Notes under the pieces: generated by a model
What the model was told of the DNA's origin: nothing
The model's input: only the letters and a program-made list of their open reading frames with translations
The model's database searches: none
Shown here: piece by piece, positions 43,403 to 51,633 of the stretch
Layout: each line of letters opens with the position of its first letter
Position numbering within the stretch: position 1 is the first letter of the stretch
Program-made: the position numbers and the translations under genes
Source: an uncultured Bacteroidales bacterium
Lineage (GTDB): Bacteria > Bacteroidota > Bacteroidia > Bacteroidales > UBA4417
Direction: 5' to 3'
Assembly (NCBI GenBank): GCA_903879715.1
Contig: CAIRMR010000204.1
Location: forward strand, 30,760 to 94,759
DNA: 64,000 nucleotides

Positions 43403-44626
43403 TTATTCATACCTGATAGCATCAATCGGATCGAGGTTAGCCGCTTTTTTGGCCGGATACCATCCGAAAAACACTCCCGTAAAAGTACAAACTGCAAACG
43501 ATAAAACAATAGATGAAGTTGTAATTACAATCGGCCAGTTGAGCATGCTTTTTATGATAAACGAGCTTCCAACCCCGATGGCAACGCCGATAATACCTCC
43601 GACAATACTTATCAGTACCGCTTCAATTAAAAACTGGGTCAGAATATCGAGTCCGCGGGCACCAACAGCCATTCGAAGGCCTATTTCGCGGGTACGTTCC
43701 GTTACCGAAACAAACATGATATTCATAATTCCTATACCACCAACTATTAGTGAAATTCCTGCTATTACAGCCAGCAAAATCGTCATTACTGAATTGGTGC
43801 TGCTGAACATGGTTAGCATTTCCTTTTGCGAACGCACATGAAAATCATCGTCATCACCTTCTTTTATCTTGTGCTGAACCCGGAGTATAGCTTCCATTTC
43901 CGCTTTGGCTTTATCGCTTACATCTTCTGTAGTTGCTGAGCAATAAATTCCGTTTAAATAAGTAATTGCCACCACACGTTTTTGAACCGTTGTATAAGGT
44001 GCAAGCAGAACATCGTCCTGGTCCTGGCCCATGCCGTTTTCACCTTTTTCGGTCAACACACCGATTACTTCGAATGGTATTTTATTGTAACGGATTGATT
44101 TACCGACCGGGTCAGCGCCTTCGCCAAAAAGTTCTTCTACTACCGTTTGCCCAAGCAGACATACTTTTGCAGCTGAATTTATTTCCCTTTCGGTAAAAAT
44201 TCTGCCACTTTGGATTCCATACTTGCGGATAGAAAGGTAATCCTGGTTAACTCCCTGCATGCCCACCGGCCAGTTGTTAGCTCCGTAGATAGATTGTCCG
44301 CTGGCATTAACCATAGGTGAGATGGCTGAAATGTAGTTGCTTTGCGCTTTCAGAGCATCATAATCTTCGAGTACCATCGATTGATTGGCGGAAGCCGACA
44401 TCCTGGCACCACCTGAGAACATATCAGCACCCGGTTGCACCATAATCATATTGGACCCCATTTTCGAAATCTCGTCCTGTATGCTCTTTTTTGAGCCTTG
44501 CCCGATGGCCAGCATTGCGATGACTGCCGCCACGCCGATGATAATTCCCAGCATGGTTAGCAGTGCCCTGAACTTGTTACTCACGAGGGCTTTAAGTGAT
44601 ATCCTGAAAAGATTTGCTATGTTCAT
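43403..44626 (-). CDS. MacB-type ABC transporter permease
   Basis: A 407-residue permease of the FtsX/MacB family. One N-terminal helix (KFRALLTMLGIIIGVAAVIAML) is followed by a large periplasmic domain (residues about 45-275, with YGANNWPVGMQGV, AKVCLLGQTVVEELFG), then three helices from about 285 (MTILLAVIAGISLIVGGIGIMNIMFV, the segment ending in VTERTREIGLRMAVGARG, and AVLISIVGGIIGVAIG) and a C-terminal PAKKAANLDPIDAIRYE tail, typical of the family. The ATPase is a separate gene just upstream, unlike E. coli MacB where both are fused. It works with the MacA-like adaptor and TolC-like channel. Confidence 0.93.
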   Translation of the reverse strand: MNIANLFRISLKALVSNKFRALLTMLGIIIGVAAVIAMLAIGQGSKKSIQDEISKMGSNMIMVQPGADMFSGGARMSASANQSMVLEDYDALKAQSNYISAISPMVNASGQSIYGANNWPVGMQGVNQDYLSIRKYGIQSGRIFTEREINSAAKVCLLGQTVVEELFGEGADPVGKSIRYNKIPFEVIGVLTEKGENGMGQDQDDVLLAPYTTVQKRVVAITYLNGIYCSATTEDVSDKAKAEMEAILRVQHKIKEGDDDDFHVRSQKEMLTMFSSTNSVMTILLAVIAGISLIVGGIGIMNIMFVSVTERTREIGLRMAVGARGLDILTQFLIEAVLISIVGGIIGVAIGVGSSFIIKSMLNWPIVITTSSIVLSFAVCTFTGVFFGWYPAKKAANLDPIDAIRYE

Positions 44627-44639
44627 GATTTTATTTTTT

Positions 44640-44816
44640 TACCTCATTGTCTCCCTTCTCCAGTCTTCGACTTGCTTCGGCAAAAGCTCAGCAGCCACCG
44701 CTCAGCCATCGGATAGGAAAGATTGCTTTTACTCTATAATGGCTTTGTGGACCGACGAATTCTTGTTCAATTAAGTCGCCTCTCGCCCCTTCGCCCCTCA
44801 CCCTTTCGCCCCTCAA
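44640..44816. repeat. CGCCCCT and CTCAGCC phrase repeats
   Basis: Between the ATPase and permease genes lie CTTCGGCAAAAGCTCAGC-like words and, at 44783-44795, TCGCCCCTTCGCC, identical to 45728-45740 and similar to 24540-24560. Such gaps split an operon whose genes would otherwise be tightly packed. Confidence 0.65.
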
Positions 44817-45563
44817 CTAATAAGTATCTACCTCCACGGGCAATAAAGCCAGCGATTCCGCAGCCGAACCAACTTTTTCTCTTTTTTCATCCTTTGTTAT
44901 CCTTCCATCACGAAGCATAATGCTGCGTTGGCTGAACAAGGCAATATCCGGTTCGTGGGTTACAAATGCTATGGTTTTACCCTCGGAATTCAGTTGCTGA
45001 AACAACGACATAATTTCGTAGGAAGTTCGTGTGTCGAGGTTACCGGTGGCTTCGTCGGCAAGGATAATTACCGGGTCGTTAACAAGAGCCCGGGCGATGG
45101 CAACACGTTGCTGCTGTCCGCCCGACATCTGGTTCGGCATATGGTGCATACGTTCGGCAAGTCCAACAGATTCGAGAACGTGCATGGCTTTCTCGCGGCG
45201 CTCTTTGGCTGAAACTGCTGAATTATACATCAAAGGCAGTTCCACATTTTCGAGGGCGGTGGTACGGGGCAGCAGGTTATAGGTTTGAAAAACGAAGCCA
45301 ATCTTCATATTCCTGAGTTTTGCCCTTTCGTTTTTCGACATGGATCGTACTGGTATGCCATCAAGCAGGTATTCTCCTTCTGTTGGCGTATCCAGGCATC
45401 CGAGAATATTCAGAAGCGTAGATTTACCTGAACCGCTGGTTCCCATTATGGTAACAAATTCGCCTTGCTGTACCGTAAAGGAAATTCCCCTGAGTGCCAG
45501 TACTCTCTGGTCGCCAACTATAAACTCCCGTTTTAAGTGGTCAACTTTTATTATGTCAGTCAT
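44817..45563 (-). CDS. ABC transporter ATPase, MacB/LolD type
   Basis: A 248-residue cytoplasmic ATPase. Walker A is [12 protein letters not shown], the signature motif is [15 protein letters not shown], and Walker B is [15 protein letters not shown], followed by the H-loop [29 protein letters not shown] is the Q-loop region typical of the LolD/MacB group. The C-terminal 25 residues extend beyond the usual end. It energises the permease encoded next, and with the adaptor and TolC it forms a tripartite exporter. Confidence 0.95.
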   Translation of the reverse strand: MTDIIKVDHLKREFIVGDQRVLALRGISFTVQQGEFVTIMGTSGSGKSTLLNILGCLDTPTEGEYLLDGIPVRSMSKNERAKLRNMKIGFVFQTYNLLPRTTALENVELPLMYNSAVSAKERREKAMHVLESVGLAERMHHMPNQMSGGQQQRVAIARALVNDPVIILADEATGNLDTRTSYEIMSLFQQLNSEGKTIAFVTHEPDIALFSQRSIMLRDGRITKDEKREKVGSAAESLALLPVEVDTY

Positions 45564-45689
45564 GATATCGTATGCCGGGTTTTATTCCGACGATTTTAAA
45601 AGTTTCATTAATCACCCTTTGCTATATTGTGAAAGGAGTATTCTTAATGTAAAAAAAATCCTTTTATCTTTTTCCAAATCTTCATAATC

Positions 45690-45766
45690 CTCATGTCAAC
45701 CCATCACTCCATTTCTCCATCTCTCCATCGCCCCTTCGCCAGGTCGCCAGGTCGCCCCTCGCCTGA
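45690..45766. repeat. TCTCCATC / CGCCAGGTCGCC phrase repeats
   Basis: Short words are repeated: TCTCCATCTCTCCATCGCC, then CGCCAGGTCGCCAGGTCGCC. The 13-mer at 45728-45740 equals 44783-44795. It lies between the adaptor and ATPase genes. Confidence 0.6.
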
Positions 45767-47044
45767 CTATTTCTTTGTCGAACTCCCCGGTCGTTTTGGC
45801 ATAAACGGGCTGCTTGCCGTTTCCGCTTTTACTTCCGAAGCTTTTACCTGTTCCATTGAAACAACAACTACCTGGCCTTCTTTAAGTCCCGAGATAATTT
45901 CTACATTGGTTTCGTCGGTCATGCCGGTTTTTACCCGGACAGGATAAATGGAATCGCCTTCTTTTACCCAAACGGTTTTAGACGCAAGAGATTCATCTGT
46001 TTTTACACCACCATTAAGGCTGGTTTCCGGAGGTTGAAGAATCCCTGTCGCAGGAGCGGCTTTTGCTCCTCCAACCTGCTGTTGCTCTGCAGTTGGAACG
46101 GCTGGTGCCATCTGAGCCATCAAAGTGCTGTCGGGTTTGAATCTCAACGCTTTTGCAGGAACAGTTAATACATTTTCAACTTGCTGGGTATAGGCAATAA
46201 TGCTTGCTGTGAGTCCCGGTTTAAGTTTCAGATCGGGATTTGGAGCATCAACAACCACGCTGTAAGTAACTACATTTGATGTGGTAACAGCCAGTAACCT
46301 GATCTGTTTTATGGTTCCTATGAAATTATCGTCGGGGTAAGCATCCACAGTAAAAGTAACTTTCTGACCTTCTTTAACCTGTCCGATATCGGCTTCATCC
46401 ACATTGGCCACAACCTGCATTTTGGTCAGATCCTGGGCTATGGTAAAAAGGGTTGGCGTACTGAAACTGGCTGCCACTGTTTGTCCTTCATCCACCGCGC
46501 GGCTGAGTACAACTCCGTCGATAGGTGAATAAATCATCGTATAGCCAAGGTTTGTATTCGCCCTGTTCACTTCCGAAGTCATTTTGGCTAAATTTGCTTT
46601 CGCGTTGCTGTATTGATACAGTGCAGCTTCGTAATCGGTTTTGCTTACAGCCTGTTTTTCGTAGAGCTCCTTAATACGGTTGTAAGTGGCTTCCTGGTAA
46701 GTGGCAGCGCTGGCCGCCGATTCCAGGTCAGCTTTCATCGAAGCTAATGAGGCCAGCAACGGAGTTTTGTCTAATTCTGCCAAAAGATCACCTTTTTTAA
46801 CTATGGAATTGTAATCCACATAAATTTTCTTGATAACGCCCGAAACCTGGGTTCCGACACTCACCTGTTTCACGGGTTCAACCGTACCGGTTGCAGTTAC
46901 CGTATTGCTGATGGTTGCACGCGCAACAACAGCCGTTGAATATGTTGTTACGGTATTGTTGTTTCCCCTGAAGAAAAACCAGTAAACTGCTGCTGCTGCG
47001 AGCAAGCCTGCGACTGTGAAGCTTAGAATTCTGTATTTTTTCAT
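45767..47044 (-). CDS. MacA-like periplasmic adaptor (HlyD/RND family)
   Basis: A 425-residue membrane-fusion protein with an N-terminal anchor (ILSFTVAGLLAAAAVYWFFF). VEPVKQVSVGTQVSGVIKKIYVDYN starts the lipoyl half-motif; a coiled-coil hairpin spans about 105-160 (YQEATYNRIKELYEKQAVSKTDYEAAL); YSPIDGVVLSRAVDEGQTV completes the lipoyl domain; LTKMQVVANVDEADIGQVKEGQKV starts the beta-barrel domain. Residues 310-355 form a Pro/Ala/Gln-rich insertion (MAQMAPAVPTAEQQQVGGAK), then KEGDSIYPVRVKTGMTD ends the membrane-proximal domain. It links the MacB-type transporter to the TolC channel. Confidence 0.93.
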   Translation of the reverse strand: MKKYRILSFTVAGLLAAAAVYWFFFRGNNNTVTTYSTAVVARATISNTVTATGTVEPVKQVSVGTQVSGVIKKIYVDYNSIVKKGDLLAELDKTPLLASLASMKADLESAASAATYQEATYNRIKELYEKQAVSKTDYEAALYQYSNAKANLAKMTSEVNRANTNLGYTMIYSPIDGVVLSRAVDEGQTVAASFSTPTLFTIAQDLTKMQVVANVDEADIGQVKEGQKVTFTVDAYPDDNFIGTIKQIRLLAVTTSNVVTYSVVVDAPNPDLKLKPGLTASIIAYTQQVENVLTVPAKALRFKPDSTLMAQMAPAVPTAEQQQVGGAKAAPATGILQPPETSLNGGVKTDESLASKTVWVKEGDSIYPVRVKTGMTDETNVEIISGLKEGQVVVVSMEQVKASEVKAETASSPFMPKRPGSSTKK

Positions 47045-47099
47045 TGTTTTTGGATTTTACGGATTCGCTATTCGTATTTTTTTTGTATTCGTTTTCTTT

Positions 47100-47245
47100 G
47101 ATTTGGCTGGAAGTCGGGAGTCGGAAGTCGGAAGAAAATCTCTTTTCATACTTCATTCTATCTCATACTTCATCTTATCTCGTTCTCTTAACTTCGGACT
47201 TCCGTCTTCCGTCTTCGGACTTCCGTCTTCGGACTTCCGACCTTT
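47100..47245. repeat. CGGAAGTC phrase array with inverted copies
   Basis: GGAAGTCGGGAGTCGGAAGTCGG-like words (47109-47132) are followed by CTTCGGACTTCCGTCTTCC-like reverse-complement words (47192-47240), so the RNA could form a long imperfect hairpin. A 16-mer is shared with 27335-27350. It lies between the TolC and adaptor genes, inside the operon. Confidence 0.7.
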
Positions 47246-47250
47246 CTCCC

Positions 47251-48576
47251 TTAAAGCTCAATCGGCTTATTCTGATAAAAATCAAGGATTTTATAATTCA
47301 GAATTGCCGCGTACTTTGCCTGCAGGTATTCCTGTTGAGCAGTGAGGTAATTGGTTTTCTCCGTGAGCAGCTCAACTGTGTTTTTCATCCCAAGGTTGAA
47401 TTGTTCCTCAATAAGGGAATAACTGACCAAAGTGAATTTAAGCTGTTCGGAAGCCGCCTGGAAACGGCTTTGTGCCGATGCCGCATCGAGATAAGCTGTT
47501 TCAACTTCGGTGAGCAGGTTAGTCTGGATTTCGGCATACGAAAGTTTCGCTGTTTCAATCCCGATCTGAGCTTTCGATAAGGATGATTTTACCTGCTTTT
47601 TATTGAAGATCGGAATGTTGAGGCTGAGGCCCGCGTTCTGGTAAAAATTGTTGCCTAGCTGGGTGGCATAATTGCCGGATACCAGTGAATTATGACCCGT
47701 TGCCAGGCTGGCACTCAGCGAAAGGCTGGGAAGCAATCCGGATTTGGCAATATCCAGATCAATGGCAGCAACAGCCATATTTACTTTGCTGTTTTCAACT
47801 TCAGGCATGGTGTTAAGAGCCGTATTGAAAACGTCCTGTTTCACCGGCAATGCTTTTAAAACCTGGTTATCATCCAGTACCGGGAATTTTACAACAAGTG
47901 TATCGTTAATACCTAACTGTAATAATTGTTTTAACTGAAGTTTCAGCAGGTTCAATGTGTTGTTGGCCAAAACCAGTGCATATTTATCCTTGCTGTATTG
48001 CGATTGAACCTGGGCGTAATTGCTTTCGGCAATATACCCCGACTCAAATAATATCTTTGCGCGCTTGTATTGCGTTTCGGACGAGATCAGGGTGTTTTCG
48101 GCATTTACAACCGATTCTTTAGCATACAGGATTTTAAGATAGGCGGCAGTTATGGTAAGTTCCATGTTATTTTCTTCTTGTTTTACGGTCAGTTCGCCCG
48201 ATTTCACCAAAAGTTCCTTTTGCGAAATCGTGTTATTAAGTTTGTTGCCGTTGTATAAAACCATTTCCGACTGCAGGGAATAATTTCCTGTAAAGGATTG
48301 TTCCTGGCTACTGCCCGAAGCTGCCATCTGGTTGGTGAAGGACTGGCCGATTCCGCCATTCAGGCTGGGAAGTTTTTCGGCTTTGCTTTGTTCGAAGGTT
48401 ACTTTGCCGATTTCAACGGATTGCTGCTGCATTTTAATCTGGATATTGTTTTCCAGTGCGTAGTTAATACAGCTTCGCAGATCCCATTCTTTGGGTTTCT
48501 GCTGTCCGGAAATTGTTGGAGCAATACTTATGAATCCAAGCAGAATGATGAATGATATTAGACTTTTACTTTTCAT
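47251..48576 (-). CDS. TolC-family outer membrane efflux channel
   Basis: A 441-residue protein with a signal peptide (ISFIILLGFISIAPTISGQ). Two TolC repeats are visible: WDLRSCINYALENNIQIKMQQQ ... ESGYIAESNYAQVQSQYSKDKYALVLANNTLNLLKLQLKQLL, and then TALNTMPEVENSKVNMAVAAIDLDIAKSGLLPSLSLSASL ... SFNL-type NLGMKNTVELLTEKTNYLTAQQEYLQAKYAAILNYKIL. It forms the outer membrane channel of the exporter. It is first in the operon, with its own promoter. Confidence 0.93.
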   Translation of the reverse strand: MKSKSLISFIILLGFISIAPTISGQQKPKEWDLRSCINYALENNIQIKMQQQSVEIGKVTFEQSKAEKLPSLNGGIGQSFTNQMAASGSSQEQSFTGNYSLQSEMVLYNGNKLNNTISQKELLVKSGELTVKQEENNMELTITAAYLKILYAKESVVNAENTLISSETQYKRAKILFESGYIAESNYAQVQSQYSKDKYALVLANNTLNLLKLQLKQLLQLGINDTLVVKFPVLDDNQVLKALPVKQDVFNTALNTMPEVENSKVNMAVAAIDLDIAKSGLLPSLSLSASLATGHNSLVSGNYATQLGNNFYQNAGLSLNIPIFNKKQVKSSLSKAQIGIETAKLSYAEIQTNLLTEVETAYLDAASAQSRFQAASEQLKFTLVSYSLIEEQFNLGMKNTVELLTEKTNYLTAQQEYLQAKYAAILNYKILDFYQNKPIEL

Positions 48577-48601
48577 TATCGTATTCTTTGATTTAACGAA
48601 G

Positions 48602-48609
48602 CAAAAGTA
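48602..48609 (-). promoter_or_regulatory. -7 promoter element of the efflux operon
   Basis: TACTTTTG on the minus strand matches TAnnTTTG exactly, 25 bases before the tolC-like start codon. A LytTR regulator site would be expected upstream (48620-48700); I see no clear pair of direct repeats. Confidence 0.55.
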
Positions 48610-48831
48610 TACCCACCCAGATATAGTTAAAAATTATATATAAGTTAAGGGAGAGTTTATGGATAAAGAGGGGAAATTTATCGACGAAACAAAAACTACA
48701 TTTTGCTTTCAGGACTAAGTCAGGTTCAAAATGTGAGAGTTGCGACAGGTAAAAAGACCGATAATCCACAGATTAAATTCTCTGGTTAAAAGAAAGTTTA
48801 CCTTTACAGATCAAATTTTAAAAAAGAAGGA

Positions 48832-49602
48832 ATGGCAGCTTTACGCGAATTGATGTTCAAAGGTTGGTACTGGTATGTAAGTAATATCGACAAAAAGGCG
48901 GAAGTGCTCTTTATGAACTACGGCTATACGCATCACAATATGCCGGTTACCCTGGAACCACACGATGAACCCAACAGGTATTCGGCTCAATTGTATCACC
49001 TGCTTGGTGCAGCTGCCGATTTAAAAAATAAGGACATAGCCGAAATAGGTTGCGGTCGTGGTGGCGGGTTATCGTACATTGTACGAACCTTCTCCCCGTC
49101 AACAGCCATAGGTGTTGACCTCGAAAACCGTGCTGCAAAATTCTGTAGCAAACATTACAAACTAAAAGGATTATCATTTCAGCAGGGCGATGCCCAGAAT
49201 TTATCTTTTTTAAAAGACAACTCATTTGATGCAATCCTGAATGTTGAATCGTCGCACCGGTACCCTGATATGGGGCTTTTCCTGAAAGAAGTTCACCGTT
49301 TGCTGCGCCCGGGAGGACATTTTTTATTTACCGATTTTCGCTGGGATTGGGAAAAACCGGAACTGAAACAGCAGCTTGCCGATTCAGGATTGAATATCAT
49401 TAAGGAAGAGATGATAACCAATCATGTTGTGGACGCACTCGATGCTGACGATTCGCGCAAACGCACACTGATCAAAAAGCTTGTTCCCGGATTCGTTCAC
49501 AAAGCAGCTCTTAATTTCGCCGGCACCATCGGAAGTAATACGTATAATCATTTTGCATCCCGCAAATACGAATATTATAATTATGTTATGCAGAAAGCAT
49601 GA
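48832..49602 (+). CDS. class I SAM-dependent methyltransferase
   Basis: A 256-residue protein without signal peptide. The Rossmann motifs are clear: motif I IAEIGCGRGGGLSYIV (residues about 68-83), AIGVDLENRA (motif II), QQGDAQNLSF (motif III) and the family's FDAILNVESSHRYPDMGLFLKEVHRLLRPGGHFLFTDF block, which resembles phthiotriol-type and sterol-type methyltransferases acting on lipid or polyketide substrates. The N-terminus has a hydrophobic amphipathic stretch (LMFKGWYWYVSNI), suggesting membrane association. A TACCTTTA at 48799-48806 may be its -7 element. It stands alone between oppositely directed genes; substrate unknown. Confidence 0.85.
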   Translation: MAALRELMFKGWYWYVSNIDKKAEVLFMNYGYTHHNMPVTLEPHDEPNRYSAQLYHLLGAAADLKNKDIAEIGCGRGGGLSYIVRTFSPSTAIGVDLENRAAKFCSKHYKLKGLSFQQGDAQNLSFLKDNSFDAILNVESSHRYPDMGLFLKEVHRLLRPGGHFLFTDFRWDWEKPELKQQLADSGLNIIKEEMITNHVVDALDADDSRKRTLIKKLVPGFVHKAALNFAGTIGSNTYNHFASRKYEYYNYVMQKA

Positions 49603-49748
49603 TTTGTTAAACAGATCATGCTTCTCATGTATCCTTTGGATGCCAGGGAATATCTACTTCAAAAAAAGCAACAACCCCTTCATAAAAATGAAAGGGCTGT
49701 GCTGACTATCAATCATGCGTACTGAGTAAATACAAGCTACGGGGAAAT

Positions 49749-50618
49749 CTATTTCTTAACTATTCCATTCAGCTTCACTTTAAATTTAACAGAAGTGGCT
49801 GAACTCAATGCACTTGAAGCCTGTCCATCAGGAGATTGTGGTTTTGCCCCCATTCCTCCGCCAGGTGAACCGCCTGTACCACCACCACCTTTCCCGCCAC
49901 CACCACCTTGATGCTTTCCGCCTCCGCCAGGTGCTCCTCCTTGCATACCACCTTTTCCCGAACCATTTCCCTGCCCAGCCAAAGCATCTATTTTGATTTT
50001 TAATCCAACAACAGGGTTATCCTTACTAATGTTAAAGTCTTTGTTGTAGAATGAATTTAAGGGTATTGCCACTTCATAGGTCATGAAATTTTGTTCATTC
50101 CAGTCAATAGCAGCCATTATGCCTTTGGCATCACTGGTTAAAAAGGTTCCGTTGTATGCAGGCAGAAAACCACTTAATGTTAGTTGCGGTTTTTGAAGCT
50201 GATATTCTTCAGCCAGGTTGATTCTGCCTGGATTTCCCCCTTTTGTAATCTCCTGGTTTTTACCATTGTTTATCGGTTTCTGGCCATATTTACCGGGTAG
50301 AGGAAAATTAACACAAACAGCCTCTTTGTTTTTTCCGGAAGGATCAAGCCAGATTTCCATTCCCGAACTTAATATCTTCATTTGAATAGGTTGCTCCGTG
50401 GCGCGTATACAGATATAAAGATTCGTTTCGTCGTTGGTAACAGTATACTGCAAACCGCTTTCCGAATCGCTGTATCGCAAGGGCAATGACCATTCAGTTG
50501 GATCGCCGTCGGCCAAAACGGACTTTGTTTGCCATGATGCCTGGTACATTTTGGAAGAACAGGATACAGACACCAGGAGGAATACGATGCTGCCGATTTG
50601 TCTTGTTAGCTTTTTCAT
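49749..50618 (-). CDS. glycine-rich surface lipoprotein with CBM9/DOMON-like domain
   Basis: 289 residues from the ATG at 50618 (MKKLTRQIGSIVFLLVSVSC), chosen because it yields a proper lipobox; an ATG 27 bases upstream adds a non-signal extension. Residues about 25-200 resemble a CBM9/DOMON-type beta-sandwich (VLADGDPTEWSLPLRYSDSE ... NLYICIRATEQPIQMKILSSGMEIWLDPSGKN). Residues about 210-265 are an extreme Gly/Lys/Gln/Pro-rich stretch (GGMQGGAPGGGGKHQGGGGG). The last 25 return to an ordered SSATSVKFKVKLNGIVKK strand. It follows the DUF4249 gene on the same strand at 205 bases and may belong to the TonB receptor cluster. Confidence 0.7.
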   Translation of the reverse strand: MKKLTRQIGSIVFLLVSVSCSSKMYQASWQTKSVLADGDPTEWSLPLRYSDSESGLQYTVTNDETNLYICIRATEQPIQMKILSSGMEIWLDPSGKNKEAVCVNFPLPGKYGQKPINNGKNQEITKGGNPGRINLAEEYQLQKPQLTLSGFLPAYNGTFLTSDAKGIMAAIDWNEQNFMTYEVAIPLNSFYNKDFNISKDNPVVGLKIKIDALAGQGNGSGKGGMQGGAPGGGGKHQGGGGGKGGGGTGGSPGGGMGAKPQSPDGQASSALSSATSVKFKVKLNGIVKK

Positions 50619-50796
50619 TTTATTTTTATTGTTAATAAATTTCATATGATCGTTCAGATTGTATTTCTAAAAAAGAAAGGAGTGAGAAGTTCCCAATCAA
50701 ACCAGCATACCCCGGGCGGAGTCTCTACTCTCCGTACTCCTCACTTCCTTTTCTTCGCGCAACAAAGCAACAAAACCAAACTTAATTTTTTCTGTT

Positions 50797-50816
50797 CCCC
50801 GACCTGAAGGTCGGGG
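50797..50816. repeat. perfect 8-bp palindrome CCCCGACC-TGAA-GGTCGGGG
   Basis: A perfect hairpin six bases past the DUF4249 stop codon, with no T run after it on either strand, so it resembles a REP-type palindrome more than a terminator. Confidence 0.6.
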
Positions 50817-50822
50817 CAATGA

Positions 50823-51632
50823 TTAATTTGCAATTACTTCAAGGTACGTTGTATCACTCGCCATTCCGGTAAAAACGCCAAAACCATTTTTTATCAATGA
50901 AACCGGGCTGGTAATATTATTTGAATTCACTTCTGTTTGTGAGTATAGATCTGCAAATTCATCATTCACCTTGAAAAGTATTATCCGATAGTGCCCAAAG
51001 AAATTCAGGTTGCGGGTACCAAGGCGGGCTTCCGATGTATTGGTTGGCGAAATGCTTGTAGTATCTGACAGTTCGAGGTATACTGAGCGGTAATTTATAA
51101 AGTCCCTTGTAGTTTCCATATACTGGATCAGGCCATAATAATAACTCTCATCAGCGTTATACCAGCTTAGCATAAGATCTGCCGGTGGGGCCGATGGGAT
51201 ACTGCTACTAGTGATGGTAATGCGATCCATATAAATGATATTGGACGAAATGCTGAAATCCAGAGGTTTATCCGGAATGATCGTTGTGGAGGAAACAGTA
51301 TCCGAAGCATACACGAATTTCAAAACATACGATTCTCCGGGCTGTATTCGTTTTTCGCCAAGCGCCAATGTATAAATCCCGAAACTTGTTTCAGAGAGGT
51401 CAGCACCATTAATCTGGGGATGCAATCCGCTGATAAATTCAGTAGCGACGATTGTATCATCCGAGAATGGAAGTATTTTAGTGACTTTAATCGTAATAAT
51501 GCTGTCGCCGGCATACAGGTAGGATTCCACGATGGGCAAATCATCAGGTGTGATGGGCGTATTGAGCTCTTTACTGCACGAGGCAAATAAGCCTATCATC
51601 AACATCATTGCGGGTATAACTGTTTTTTTCAT
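50823..51632 (-). CDS. DUF4249-type lipoprotein, partner of the TonB receptor
   Basis: A 269-residue lipoprotein (ASC, cysteine 19). The layout of DUF4249 is visible: an N-terminal LPIVESYLYAGDSIITIKVTKILPF strand pair, a transthyretin-like middle (INGADLSETSFGIYTLALGEKRIQPGESYVLKF), and a C-terminal domain with YYGLIQYMETTRDFINYRSVYLELSD and a RYILF-like HYRIILFKVNDEFADLY. These lipoproteins are nearly always encoded directly after a TonB receptor, as here (1 base between stop and start). They probably act as accessory surface proteins of the receptor. The ligand is unknown. Confidence 0.8.
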   Translation of the reverse strand: MKKTVIPAMMLMIGLFASCSKELNTPITPDDLPIVESYLYAGDSIITIKVTKILPFSDDTIVATEFISGLHPQINGADLSETSFGIYTLALGEKRIQPGESYVLKFVYASDTVSSTTIIPDKPLDFSISSNIIYMDRITITSSSIPSAPPADLMLSWYNADESYYYGLIQYMETTRDFINYRSVYLELSDTTSISPTNTSEARLGTRNLNFFGHYRIILFKVNDEFADLYSQTEVNSNNITSPVSLIKNGFGVFTGMASDTTYLEVIAN

Positions 51633-51633
51633 T

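Noticed and set aside
44928-45687. Several plus-strand frames opposite the ABC ATPase gene.
   Set aside because: They are antisense shadows of a gene with perfect Walker and signature motifs.
47016-47580. Plus-strand frames of up to 178 codons over the TolC/adaptor junction.
   Set aside because: They read through the phrase array and antisense to the clear TolC-family gene.
50797-50816. The CCCCGACC/GGTCGGGG hairpin as a terminator of the DUF4249 gene.
   Set aside because: No T run follows on either strand; it is listed as a palindromic repeat instead.
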